Shown: piece by piece, positions 1-11,801 of the stretch
How the letters are laid out: each line of letters opens with the position of its first letter
Numbering within the stretch: the first letter of the stretch is position 1
NCBI GenBank assembly: GCA_964472875.1
Contig: CAYYMD010000009.1
Span: forward strand, 1 to 62,933
DNA: 62,933 nt
Direction of reading: 5' to 3'
From: CAYYMD01 sp964472875
GTDB lineage: Bacteria; Planctomycetota; Phycisphaerae; SM23-33
Translations under genes and position numbers: made by a program
The notes under the pieces: generated by a model
The model's input: only the letters and a program-made list of their open reading frames with translations
Told to the model about the DNA's origin: nothing
Databases searched by the model: none

Positions 1-290
1 AAAAAGGTCTAAAAACCTGCAACAACTTGGCACAACGCGGAAAAAACCGGCAATTCCTGAAATAACGCGGAACGGTTGTGCAAACCACAGAGTTCGCAGA
101 GGACAGGGATATAAAAAGCTGAATATAAAATCTGCCCGCCACCTGAGGCGCAGAAATTTCAATAATTACTTTTGTTGCGTACCACCCTTTTGTCGCTTGC
201 AACTAACATGTACGCATATCGCCTTGCGACAATTCAATCGATGTGGTAATCGGGTATGAGACAATTTCGGCATTTGAGAATGAAAACGCA
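1..290. other. Intergenic region at window edge
   Basis: No gene is supported here. The only structure seen is a degenerate 9-base-period repeat at about 86-101 (CACAGAG then CGCAGAG), of a kind that often occurs as short intergenic repeats in bacterial genomes. The region just before the first gene is AT-rich (about 150-290) and could hold its promoter, but no convincing -35/-10 pair was found. Confidence 0.4.
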
Positions 291-1157
291 ATGATGAGAA
301 TACCGGCAATCAGAAAGCGAATTTTCGCGGCCGTGGCGGCCATGGTAACCGTTGCACCTGCAATGTCTTACGGGCAGGTCGAGGTTGAACTCCGCCCGGC
401 AGCCGACCAGCCCACGCGCGCCGTCGCTTATCGCGATGCGCAAATAACCGTGGATAACACGGCCGGGCAGGTAAAGGAGATAATCGCCGGCGTGTCGCTG
501 CGGTGGCGGCTCGGCGGGCCGAGAATAGTCCACCCCATAACCGTCGCGCCCGGCGGCTCGGCAAGCGCCGCGGTAAAACTGCCGGCCGCCGCCGTCAGGC
601 AGACATTCGAGGTAAATCTGCTGTCCGCAGCGGAAACCGGCGGGAAGTTATTGGCAAAGACCGAGGCGGACATAAACTGGATCGGCCCGGACGGCGAGTT
701 TGTCGAACCGTACGAGTTTGTAAATCCGGCCGCTTATCACAGGGCTGAAGCCCGCCCCGTCTCGTGGGGCGGCGATACGCTTCGTCTGGTGTTCGCGGCA
801 TCGGCTATATTCTGCATCGCGGCCGCGGCTACGCTTTTCGTACGACGCTCGGCCGTCAGAATAACCGCCCTTGTAGTGGTCGTCGCCGCCGCTGCGATTA
901 TTTTGTTTTACACAGTCGGCCGGCAGGAGACGCTTTCTACGAAGCGCATATCCGACGAGGACGGAACCTTATATGTCGTCTCCGCGCTGCGGACCGGCAA
1001 GTGGCGCCGTTCGGCAGGCGGCCGGGCCTACTTAATACCCATCTACCTTAACAAAAATATGATGGCCAATGACAACACGGTGATTCGGCCGGGCGAAGAA
1101 ATCTCGACAACCATCCGCGCCGGCCGTGTCAGAATCTTCCGCTCGCCAAGGCGTTAA
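291..1157 (+). CDS. Exported membrane protein of unknown function
   Basis: A 288-residue protein I do not recognise. The start is taken at the ATG at 291 because a basic, hydrophobic signal-like segment begins there; a GTG at 243 in the same frame would add 16 polar residues. After the signal (cleavage plausible near AMSYG) comes a beta-rich region of about 130 residues that could be an Ig-like or DUF11-like extracellular domain. Two hydrophobic segments follow at roughly residues 165-185 and 190-212, then a short C-terminal part with the phrase LSTKRISDEDG. This layout suggests an exported domain anchored by a hairpin in the membrane. It converges with the DUF502 gene, leaving 47 bases between the stops. 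No functional inference is justified. Confidence 0.7.
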   Translation: MMRIPAIRKRIFAAVAAMVTVAPAMSYGQVEVELRPAADQPTRAVAYRDAQITVDNTAGQVKEIIAGVSLRWRLGGPRIVHPITVAPGGSASAAVKLPAAAVRQTFEVNLLSAAETGGKLLAKTEADINWIGPDGEFVEPYEFVNPAAYHRAEARPVSWGGDTLRLVFAASAIFCIAAAATLFVRRSAVRITALVVVVAAAAIILFYTVGRQETLSTKRISDEDGTLYVVSALRTGKWRRSAGGRAYLIPIYLNKNMMANDNTVIRPGEEISTTIRAGRVRIFRSPRR

Positions 1158-1204
1158 CCAACTCGGTTCTACATCCCATGCATATAGAGGCAGACAGAGC
1201 GAAA

Positions 1205-1870
1205 TTACACGGGTTTTTCATCCGCGGGGGAGGCCTTGCTTTCTTCGGCGATGTTATCGAGCAGGTTCTTCTTTTTCCGCGTGCTCATGCCGCCGGTCAG
1301 GGCGAATCGCATAGCATCTTCGACGGACATGTCGACCGGCTCGATTTTGCCGGCCGGGACGAAAATGGTAAACCCGCCAATCTGGTAGCTCATCGGCAGG
1401 TACACCGCCACGCTGTCGGCGCCGCTTTTCATCGCATCGGGCAGACCTTTGAAGTCCCGCCGCGTGATGAAGCCGACCATGCGATAACCGTCCAGCGGCT
1501 CGACGATAACCACCTCGTTCATGCCGGACTCGCCGCCGCTATGCGAGGCGAATTCCATCAGGTCGCTCAGGCCTCCGTAGAGACTCTTTACCAGCGGTAT
1601 TTTCTCCAGCAGCCAGCTGATGAGTCCGACCAACTTGCGGAACAGGACCGAGTACGTCAGCAATCCCACGAGGAAGATGACCAGCAGAATCAGCGGGATG
1701 CCCACCAGCCAGTAAACGGCGGGCGCCACCTCATGCGAAGTAACCAGGAAGACCAACTCTTTCATGATGAGACCGACCTGCGCAGCCAGCCAGTAAACTA
1801 CGTAAATCGTCAGCCCGATGGGAAGGATGACGACCAGGCCCTTCAGCAGCACTTTCCCGATTTTGCTCAT
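1205..1870 (-). CDS. DUF502 family inner-membrane protein
   Basis: A 221-residue protein that matches the DUF502 family in layout: a first membrane segment with the PIGLTIYVVYWL pattern, a second hydrophobic segment near residues 53-75, then the conserved IPLVKSLYGGLSDL motif and a soluble C-terminal half with the PMSYQIGGFTIFVP pattern. The family is widespread and its function is not established; a role in membrane or envelope homeostasis is only a guess. The start ATG has a GGGAG ribosome-binding site about 8 bases upstream. It follows fumC on the same strand with a 34-base gap, so the two are probably co-transcribed. Confidence 0.8.
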   Translation of the reverse strand: MSKIGKVLLKGLVVILPIGLTIYVVYWLAAQVGLIMKELVFLVTSHEVAPAVYWLVGIPLILLVIFLVGLLTYSVLFRKLVGLISWLLEKIPLVKSLYGGLSDLMEFASHSGGESGMNEVVIVEPLDGYRMVGFITRRDFKGLPDAMKSGADSVAVYLPMSYQIGGFTIFVPAGKIEPVDMSVEDAMRFALTGGMSTRKKKNLLDNIAEESKASPADEKPV

Positions 1871-1904
1871 TACCAGTCTCCCGTTAAAAACAGAGGCAGT
1901 CCGT

Positions 1905-3296
1905 TCACGTTTGTCCGCCGGCGTCGAGGAGGTCGTTCAGTTCCTTGCCGGTCAGGACGTTTTTCTCGAGGCACACCTGGCGGATTGATTTGCCTTTGTC
2001 GTGGGTTTCTTTGGCGATTTCGGTGGCGGCGTCGTAACCGATTTTCGGCACAAGGGCGGTGATAAGAGCCAGCGACCGCTCCACCAGATCGCCGCAGTGT
2101 TTGACGTTCGCCTCTATGCCGGCGACGCACTTGTCGGCGAACATGCCGGCGGCGTTTGCCAGCAGTTCCACCGCCACCATGAGGTTGCTGGCGATGACCG
2201 TCTGGGCGACGCTCAAATCCAGTATGCTACCCACGCCGCCGGTGGCCCCGGCCGTGATGGCCGCATCGCAGCCGACCACCTGGCAGGCGACCTGGACGAC
2301 CGACTCGCATATGACGGGGTTGACCTTGCCCGGCATTATGGAACTGCCCGGCTGGAGTGCCGGGAGCTTCAATTCCATAAGCCCGCAGCGCGGGCCGGAG
2401 GCGAGCAGGCGGATGTCCGAGGCGATTTTTCCCATCGCCACGGCCGCGGCTTTTATCGCGCCCGAGACCGATACGATTTCCTCGCGGCCGGCCTGTGCGG
2501 CGAAGCGGTTCTCGCTCGGGGCGAACGGTATGCCCGTCCGCTCGGCGAGCACCCGGCAGACCTCCGGTCCGAAGTCCTCCGGGGCGTTCAGTCCGGTTCC
2601 CACGGCCGTGCCGCCTATGGGCAGTTTATGCAACTCCCGCCCCGCCGCCGATATTCGCTCCGCGGCCGATTTTATCTGAGCGGCGTAGCCGGAGAACTCC
2701 TGCCCCAGTCGAATCGGCACCGCGTCCATCAGATGCGTGCGTGCTATCTTGATGACCTTGTCGAATTCGTCGGCCTTCTGTTCCAGCGCATCCTGCAGTC
2801 GGCCAAGCGCCGCAAGCAGCGAATCTCGAATCATCAGCGCCGCGGCCACGTGCATGGCCGAGGGTATCACGTCGTTCGACGACTGGGCCATATTCACGTC
2901 GTCGTTAGGATGCACCAGCGACTTGTCTCCGGCCTTTCCCCCGAGCAGCTGGGCCGCACGCGAGGCGACCACCTCGTTGACGTTCATGTTGGTCGAGGTG
3001 CCGCTGCCGGTCTGGAACACGTCGACAGGGAACTGGTCGTTGTGTTTGCCGTCTATAATTTCGCGGCAGGCGGCTATTATGGCGTCGGCCTTTTTCGCCT
3101 CAAGGCGGCCGGCGTTTTTGTGGGCCGTCGCGGCCGAGGATTTAATCATTGCCACCGCCGATATAAACTCCCGACTCATCCGCCAGCCGGATATGGGAAA
3201 GTTCGCCACAGCCCTTGCCGTGTGCGGACCGTACAACGCTCCTGCAGGTATTTTCACAGTTCCGAGCGAGTCGCTTGCTTCTCTTGCCTCGTTCAT
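1905..3296 (-). CDS. fumC: Class II fumarate hydratase
   Basis: A 463-residue enzyme, the usual length for class II fumarase, which interconverts fumarate and malate in the TCA cycle without an iron-sulfur cluster. Visible family motifs are VFQTGSGTSTNMN, HPNDDVNMAQSSNDVIPSAM and the superfamily signature GSSIMPGKVNP. The HPNDDVN..SSND version separates it from aspartase, which has NPNDHVN..STND. The start at 3296 is chosen because AGGAG lies 7 bases upstream and the homologous N-terminus begins there; longer in-frame starts add a non-homologous tail. It is divergent from the HEAT-repeat gene across a 139-base gap that probably holds both promoters. The aconitase in this window (60260-62347) is another TCA enzyme but is not linked. 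Confidence 0.93.
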   Translation of the reverse strand: MNEAREASDSLGTVKIPAGALYGPHTARAVANFPISGWRMSREFISAVAMIKSSAATAHKNAGRLEAKKADAIIAACREIIDGKHNDQFPVDVFQTGSGTSTNMNVNEVVASRAAQLLGGKAGDKSLVHPNDDVNMAQSSNDVIPSAMHVAAALMIRDSLLAALGRLQDALEQKADEFDKVIKIARTHLMDAVPIRLGQEFSGYAAQIKSAAERISAAGRELHKLPIGGTAVGTGLNAPEDFGPEVCRVLAERTGIPFAPSENRFAAQAGREEIVSVSGAIKAAAVAMGKIASDIRLLASGPRCGLMELKLPALQPGSSIMPGKVNPVICESVVQVACQVVGCDAAITAGATGGVGSILDLSVAQTVIASNLMVAVELLANAAGMFADKCVAGIEANVKHCGDLVERSLALITALVPKIGYDAATEIAKETHDKGKSIRQVCLEKNVLTGKELNDLLDAGGQT

Positions 3297-3435
3297 GGAA
3301 TATCTCCTGTTTGGGCCGGCGAATATATTGACCGGCCCGCCCGCCGTGAATCGGTCGGATTTATCTGTTGATTGCTTTATTTCCTGATTAGTATAAAGTC
3401 TGTTTAGCGTCTTATTAACCGAATTACAGATTAAC

Positions 3436-5418
3436 ATGAACCCGGTACTGAAATATTTTCGAATTCACAAGTGGCAGCGCCGTGTCCTGACTTCGCTGAT
3501 CGTCATAATCATAGGCCTTGCCGCCGGGGTTATTCTGCTTCCGATAATACGGGATTATCGCCTGATACACCAACTCGGTTCCAACGACGCCTCCGTGCGT
3601 CACCCTGCCGAACTCGAAGCCGTTATAAGGGCCAAAAAACGCCCGGCATTTCTCGACCGCCTGGAAAGCGCGCTGGACACCGAGGATGACACGCTTTTCT
3701 ACTCGGCTGCCTCTGTGCTCGACCGGCTGGGCAAATTCAAAACATCCGGACGGCGGGAACTGTGGATAGACCGCTACCTCGCCCTTTCGCTGGAGCAAAG
3801 CAACACTATCCCCGGCCCGGACAGCATATCAACGCAGAAGATACTTTTGCGGCAAGTGATTCTTTCGCGCCGCAGTAATAAATACACCCGGCGTGCACTT
3901 GCGGCGGCGATAAACGGCGGTGAACCGGTGCGGGCGATGTCGTCGGTGCTTGCGGCGATGCTGGGCGACGATGAGGCGCTTGGCGAACTCCTTGCGGATG
4001 ACAGTCCGCAGGTGGTCTCGTCGGCCGCATTGAACGTCGGCATCGCCGAAATTCGAATCCATGCCGAAAGAATCCGGGAACTAATAGATACCCATGAATC
4101 CATGGATGTAAAAACATCATGCTGCTACGCCCTCTGGCGTCTGACGGGCGGAAAGGCCGTCGAGCGGATTATCCCCCTGTTGAAGGAAGCCCGCCTCCGG
4201 AACGACCGGCCCGCTTGTCAGCGGCTCCTTTCGCTGCTGGCCAAAATGGAAGGCATGCAACAGGCCACGGATGCGGTGATGGATTTAATTCGGCAACAGG
4301 CGGAGGAAGACGGCCATCCATCGCCGATGGCGATTCATGCGGCCGGGCGTTTAAAAATCGCCGACGCAGCGCCTTTTATGAAAAAAGTTTTGGCTTCGGC
4401 GACCAAGCCCGAGTCCGAACTGACACAGTCTCAGATAGTGGCGGCGATAAATGCGGCTGATACACTGAAAATTCCCGTCCGCCGGGAACTGTACCATATC
4501 TGCAAACAGCTCTGGCACCCCGAGCTGGAATGGACAATGATGTACGCCGCCCGCGCCCTCGGCAGGCAGGCCCGCCTGCAACAACCCGGCGTGGAAGGAG
4601 CACCCTCGCCCGAACAATGTATCGAAACACTCCGGTGGGCGGTCCGTTACGCCGCGCTGGCACAAACTCGTCCGGCAACCACACCGGCCGATTCGGACAG
4701 GGCGGAAATTCTGACAACGCCGGTGGCGTCGGCGGCCGCGGCGGTGGCCGCGTGGGAGGCCGGTGCCGCAGACAGAGTCGAACTGATCAAGTACGCGACG
4801 GCCGCAGATGTAACACTGCCGGGAACGTATATCTCGTGGAATATTGGTGTCGACAGCGACCCCGCGGCGTTCGATCTCGGACTTAAAATGTTGCCGCCGC
4901 TCGATGCGCCGGTTGAAACTCGAGTATGGAACGACCACGTTCGTGCGGCCGGTTCGTTGCTGCTGGCTTCGAGTGCTAAAAATCCACAGCAACGCAAACA
5001 GGCCGTTGAGAGGATTACTTCCCGCCTGGAGGGCGGACGCTATTTCGGCGGCGAAGACAACCCCATCGTTGCGGGCACGTATAAATCGGCACTACTGATC
5101 CTGGACCGCAGGCAATATCTGCCGGCGGTTCGCAAACTCCTCTACGAAGGCGGCTTCCCCGAGCGGACGGCCATCACGGCCCTGTGCGTCGCCGGCGACA
5201 AAGATGTGCTGCGGTGGATGCTGTGGAACGGCAACATACCCCTGCCCCAGGCAGCGCAGTTAATCATCGGCAAATCGTTAAATGAAGTGCTTGCTGCCAC
5301 AGCACCCGATCTACCACAGGTAGAGCCGGTTGGCGGAGAGGATTTGCGACGCTGGCAGGTCCGCATAATGCGGAATTATTTTGCCTTACATTACGACAAA
5401 ATTTCGCTGGGCATGTAA
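3436..5418 (+). CDS. Membrane-anchored HEAT-repeat-like protein
   Basis: A 660-residue protein with a short basic N-terminus, one membrane segment at about residues 16-38 (SLIVIIIGLAAGVILLP), and then a long run of helical repeats rich in Ala, Leu and Arg that read as HEAT/Armadillo-type units (for example SSALNVGIAEIRI and TSCCYALWRLTGG). Such repeats usually form a protein-binding solenoid; here it would hang from the membrane, most likely on the periplasmic side since the N-terminus is short and basic. No catalytic motif is seen. The stop is separated from the next start by one base (TAAAATG), so it is probably translationally coupled to the ComF-like gene. Confidence 0.75.
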   Translation: MNPVLKYFRIHKWQRRVLTSLIVIIIGLAAGVILLPIIRDYRLIHQLGSNDASVRHPAELEAVIRAKKRPAFLDRLESALDTEDDTLFYSAASVLDRLGKFKTSGRRELWIDRYLALSLEQSNTIPGPDSISTQKILLRQVILSRRSNKYTRRALAAAINGGEPVRAMSSVLAAMLGDDEALGELLADDSPQVVSSAALNVGIAEIRIHAERIRELIDTHESMDVKTSCCYALWRLTGGKAVERIIPLLKEARLRNDRPACQRLLSLLAKMEGMQQATDAVMDLIRQQAEEDGHPSPMAIHAAGRLKIADAAPFMKKVLASATKPESELTQSQIVAAINAADTLKIPVRRELYHICKQLWHPELEWTMMYAARALGRQARLQQPGVEGAPSPEQCIETLRWAVRYAALAQTRPATTPADSDRAEILTTPVASAAAAVAAWEAGAADRVELIKYATAADVTLPGTYISWNIGVDSDPAAFDLGLKMLPPLDAPVETRVWNDHVRAAGSLLLASSAKNPQQRKQAVERITSRLEGGRYFGGEDNPIVAGTYKSALLILDRRQYLPAVRKLLYEGGFPERTAITALCVAGDKDVLRWMLWNGNIPLPQAAQLIIGKSLNEVLAATAPDLPQVEPVGGEDLRRWQVRIMRNYFALHYDKISLGM

Positions 5419-5419
5419 A

Positions 5420-6211
5420 ATGAACGCCCTATCAAGCGCGACAAAGAGTCTGCATTATATCCTAAGTGGCGTAGCGGACCTGTTGCTTCCGCACGTTTGC
5501 ACTGCCTGCGGGCGTGATGTGCCGACATCCGAAGGCCTTTGTGCCTCGTGCAGCGAGCGTCTGCTTACACTGGTAGCATTGCCCTACTGCCCACGATGCG
5601 GAGCGACGGTCGGCCCGAACATTCCAGTGCGGGAAGACGGCTGCTGGGCATGTGGCCACGTGCTTCCACGGTTCGCGAAGGTGATTCGGCTTGGACCGTA
5701 TGCACACCCACTGCGGGGACTGGTGGGACGGCTGAAATATCACAACCGTGATGCCGTCGCCGGCCGCCTGGGCGATATGCTCGCTCACGCTGTCGAGAGC
5801 CATTGTCCGGATGAAAATTTCGATGTAATAGTGCCCGTACCGATGTACTGGCGGCGACGTCTGCAACGAGGGTACAACCATTCTGCCGTGCTGGCCGGCG
5901 TGCTGGGACGACGATTGAAAATCCCTGTCGGTGAGGAACTGCGACGGACGCGCAATACGCCACCACAGGTGCGATTGTCCCGTACTCGTCGCATTGAAAA
6001 TGTAAAGGGCGCATTCGTCGTCAAATCCAAACGCTACGTCGCCGCCGCAAGAGTCCTGCTGATTGACGATGTAACCACTACAGGCGCAACCGCTAACGAA
6101 TCAGCCCGCACGCTGCTGGCCGCAGGGGCATCGTCGGTCCACCTGGCCGTCGTCTCAAAGGCAGAACCGCCCCGGGCCTACACGCAGCATTGGGAACCGA
6201 CTGACCGGTGA
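5420..6211 (+). CDS. ComF family phosphoribosyltransferase
   Basis: A 263-residue protein with the standard ComF layout. The N-terminal quarter holds a double zinc-finger-like module (CTACGRD...CASC, then CPRCG...CWACG). The C-terminal part is a type I phosphoribosyltransferase fold with the PRPP-binding loop VLLIDDVTTTGATANE. ComF relatives act in DNA uptake in competent species, but in most bacteria the role is unknown, so no competence function is claimed. The start at 5420 is chosen because it sits one base after the preceding stop and just ahead of the zinc module; an in-frame upstream start at 5381 would lie inside the preceding gene. Confidence 0.88.
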   Translation: MNALSSATKSLHYILSGVADLLLPHVCTACGRDVPTSEGLCASCSERLLTLVALPYCPRCGATVGPNIPVREDGCWACGHVLPRFAKVIRLGPYAHPLRGLVGRLKYHNRDAVAGRLGDMLAHAVESHCPDENFDVIVPVPMYWRRRLQRGYNHSAVLAGVLGRRLKIPVGEELRRTRNTPPQVRLSRTRRIENVKGAFVVKSKRYVAAARVLLIDDVTTTGATANESARTLLAAGASSVHLAVVSKAEPPRAYTQHWEPTDR

Positions 6212-6308
6212 GGCGATTATCAGGAAATTTAGCGCTTAAATGCCGCGGGTATAACATGTAGAATCTTCGGCCAAACATGAAACCATTCATCGTTAAGGAG
6301 ACAATAAA

Positions 6309-9512
<3,204 letters not shown>

Positions 9513-9515
9513 CAA

Positions 9516-10502
9516 TTACATAAAAAAGTACCAGTACACCACGGCAGCCAAAATGATGCGGTAAATGCCGAAAGGCATCATGCCGTGTTTGGTGAGCCAG
9601 CGGACAAATGCCGCAACCGCCACGGCTGCTACGATGCAACTGACCACCAGCCCCACCAACAAGCCGTCAACACCGGCGCACGCCACGAGTCCGGAGTAAT
9701 CCTTCACTCCCTCGTAGATGGTCGCAGCTCCGAGTGTCGGCAGGGCCAGCAGAAAACTGAACTCCGCCGCTGTCACCATATCCAACCCGACCAGCAGCCC
9801 GGCCACTATCGTAATCATGCTTCGGGAGGTCCCCGGCCACATCGCCAGGCATTGCGCAAAGCCAATGACGAGCGCCTGAACGTAAAGCACGTCGGTCACT
9901 TCGCCGACGCGATTCTGTTTCTTCCGACGCCTGGCGATGTACTGGGCCGCTATCATGAATACACCGCCAACCGCCAGCGCCCACGCCACCGTAAGAGGGC
10001 CAAAAAGATATTCCTTTATCTGGTCGTGAAACAGCAGGCCGATAACCGCCGCCGGCAAAAACGCCACGAACAGCAGCCCCGCCAGACGCAGGCCGGCCGG
10101 CTCCTTTCCCGCCAGGCCGCGGAACATCTGCCCCACACGCCTGCGGTACAGGCCCACAACCGCAAGTATTGCACCCAACTGTATGACAATCTCGAACGAA
10201 CTCAGCGCCGGGTCCTTGGAGATTTTCGGGCCCAGCGGGCCGTACTCGCCTGTGAAACTGCTCAGGCCCATTGTGTGGCTGGTGAGAATCAGATGCCCGG
10301 TCGACGAAACCGGCAGGTACTCGGTCAGCCCCTCCACAACTCCGAGAATGGCCGAATGCAGCAGGGAGATGCGTCGTCCGTGGTCGGCCTCCGGTTTTGC
10401 CGAATCTTCACCGGCCCTTGCTGGGGACACATTTATCATACTCGCGGCAATAACCGCGGCAACAGCCACGCACAGCGTAATTGTAAGTATTTTTCTTTTC
10501 AT
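9516..10502 (-). CDS. uppP: Undecaprenyl-diphosphatase, with N-terminal signal-like extension
   Basis: A 328-residue multi-pass membrane protein of the UppP/BacA family, which dephosphorylates undecaprenyl diphosphate so that the lipid carrier can be reused in peptidoglycan synthesis. The two family motifs are present: EGLTEYLPVSSTGHLIL and PGTSRSMITIVAGLLVG. The protein is longer than the usual 260-280 residues because of about 45 extra N-terminal residues that look like a Sec signal peptide with an ARA-G cleavage-like site. The start ATG overlaps the pgpA stop in an ATGA, so the two are translationally coupled. An internal start just before the first motif has no obvious candidate. Confidence 0.92.
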   Translation of the reverse strand: MKRKILTITLCVAVAAVIAASMINVSPARAGEDSAKPEADHGRRISLLHSAILGVVEGLTEYLPVSSTGHLILTSHTMGLSSFTGEYGPLGPKISKDPALSSFEIVIQLGAILAVVGLYRRRVGQMFRGLAGKEPAGLRLAGLLFVAFLPAAVIGLLFHDQIKEYLFGPLTVAWALAVGGVFMIAAQYIARRRKKQNRVGEVTDVLYVQALVIGFAQCLAMWPGTSRSMITIVAGLLVGLDMVTAAEFSFLLALPTLGAATIYEGVKDYSGLVACAGVDGLLVGLVVSCIVAAVAVAAFVRWLTKHGMMPFGIYRIILAAVVYWYFFM

Positions 10503-10996
10503 TGCATTTTCAGAACAAGTCGGAGGATTAACTGGACGGACGCATTTGCGTACACGCCCGCGATAATATCATCGGCCAGTATCCCCCACCCGCCTTTGAA
10601 TCTTTCCATTTGCCGCACAGGCGGCGGCTTGAATATGTCGAACAGGCGAAAGGCCACGAATGCCACGCCTATGACTATGAGGACCTGCGTCATACCACCG
10701 GCCGCCGGCAGCGCCAAAAGCGCTACGGCCTGTCCGGCCCATTCATCCACTGTGCAAGCGTGGGGGTCTTTCTTGCCAAAGTAGTTTTCGGCAAATTTTC
10801 CGGCCGTGACACACCCGGCCGATGCGGCGACAAACACCGCCGTCATCACAACCGATATCCAGACAACATTGCCCTCCGCAATCCACGCCGCCAACAGGTA
10901 AATCCCGCACACCGCCGCAGAGCCCCACGTCCCAGGCGCAACCGGCAGGTAACCCGTGCCCAGACCGGTAATCACCGCCTTTTGGAGAAACTTCAC
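10499..10996 (-). CDS. pgpA: Phosphatidylglycerophosphatase A
   Basis: A 165-residue integral membrane enzyme that removes the phosphate from phosphatidylglycerophosphate to give phosphatidylglycerol. Family motifs are visible along the whole length: GTGYLPVAPGTWGS at the N-terminus, DPHACTVDEWAG in the centre and FRLFDIFKPPPV...GGWGILADDIIAGVYAN near the end. A strong AAGGAGGG ribosome-binding site precedes the start. It overlaps uppP by 4 bases. The upstream same-strand pgsA makes its substrate, so the group holds two successive steps of phosphatidylglycerol synthesis; a 120-base gap separates pgsA from pgpA. Confidence 0.94.
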   Translation of the reverse strand: MKFLQKAVITGLGTGYLPVAPGTWGSAAVCGIYLLAAWIAEGNVVWISVVMTAVFVAASAGCVTAGKFAENYFGKKDPHACTVDEWAGQAVALLALPAAGGMTQVLIVIGVAFVAFRLFDIFKPPPVRQMERFKGGWGILADDIIAGVYANASVQLILRLVLKMQ

Positions 10997-11119
10997 AATC
11001 CGGCCCTCCTTACGAGAGGCAAATAGAGCGGGATTTTACAGATTACAGGATTACACTGTTTTTCATGATTCCGATTTTTCATTTGTAATATGTTTATCGT
11101 GTATCCCGTCCGTCTGTCA

Positions 11120-11785
11120 TTACGCGGTTTCCCGGTCTTTATCCTCGCTTCTCAGCAGATCGCGTGTCTTTCCCACGTACATAAGTCCGCTGAACACCGT
11201 TACAGTCACCGCCAGCCATACCGTCACAACCTTCACCACAACCGCCCAGGCCACTCCCTGCAGATTGGCCAGCTGGTACAGCACGGAGCATATGGCAACC
11301 GATTGTAAGAACATTTTTAGTTTGCCCGCGGGGGTTGCTGGAAACTTGACTCCCCGCGACTCGCTGTAGCCCCGAACGGCCGAGACCACAAACTCGCGCC
11401 CCATCACCGCCACAACCATCCACGCCTGCACGGCCGAGGACATCCCTCCCAAAAGCCACGCCGGTACTATTTCATGCTCGAAGCTGGCCATATCGGCAGG
11501 CATGCTGTAATTCGCACCAGCCAGCATTGCAAACGCCCCGACCACCAGTATCTTGTCCACAAACGGGTCGACAATGCGGCCAAATGCCGTGGAAGCATTC
11601 ATTTTGCGAGCTAAATATCCATCCAGGATATCCGTAACGCCGGCCACGATGTAAATCACAAATGCCGAATTCAGCAACCACGGCCCGGACGGCATTCCAT
11701 GCTCGTACAATCCGATAAGCACAAAAAACGCCGCCGCCAGAACAATCCGTCCCACCGTCAGTTGATTAGGTAGTTTCCAGTTCAT
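11120..11785 (-). CDS. pgsA: CDP-diacylglycerol--glycerol-3-phosphate 3-phosphatidyltransferase
   Basis: A 221-residue membrane protein that joins CDP-diacylglycerol and glycerol-3-phosphate to give phosphatidylglycerophosphate, the substrate of PgpA. The CDP-alcohol phosphotransferase signature is complete: DGYLAR, then eight residues, G, RIVD and PFVD. The N-terminal NWKLPNQLTVGRI is typical of PgsA. The ATG at 11785 is preferred because the family N-terminus begins there; a TTG at 11797 would add four residues. The gap to the rimO stop is 16 bases, so the two are probably in one operon. Confidence 0.92.
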   Translation of the reverse strand: MNWKLPNQLTVGRIVLAAAFFVLIGLYEHGMPSGPWLLNSAFVIYIVAGVTDILDGYLARKMNASTAFGRIVDPFVDKILVVGAFAMLAGANYSMPADMASFEHEIVPAWLLGGMSSAVQAWMVVAVMGREFVVSAVRGYSESRGVKFPATPAGKLKMFLQSVAICSVLYQLANLQGVAWAVVVKVVTVWLAVTVTVFSGLMYVGKTRDLLRSEDKDRETA

Positions 11786-11801
11786 TAGTCCGGTCAATCA
11801 G

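Noticed and set aside
1905..3296. Aspartase as an alternative to fumarase
   Set aside because: HPNDDVNMAQSSND and QTGSGT match fumarase; aspartase has NPNDHVN and GGAGT.
2001..3371. Long plus-strand ORF of 456 codons opposite fumC
   Set aside because: Antisense to a clear fumarase with no family motif of its own; a product of GC-rich third positions.
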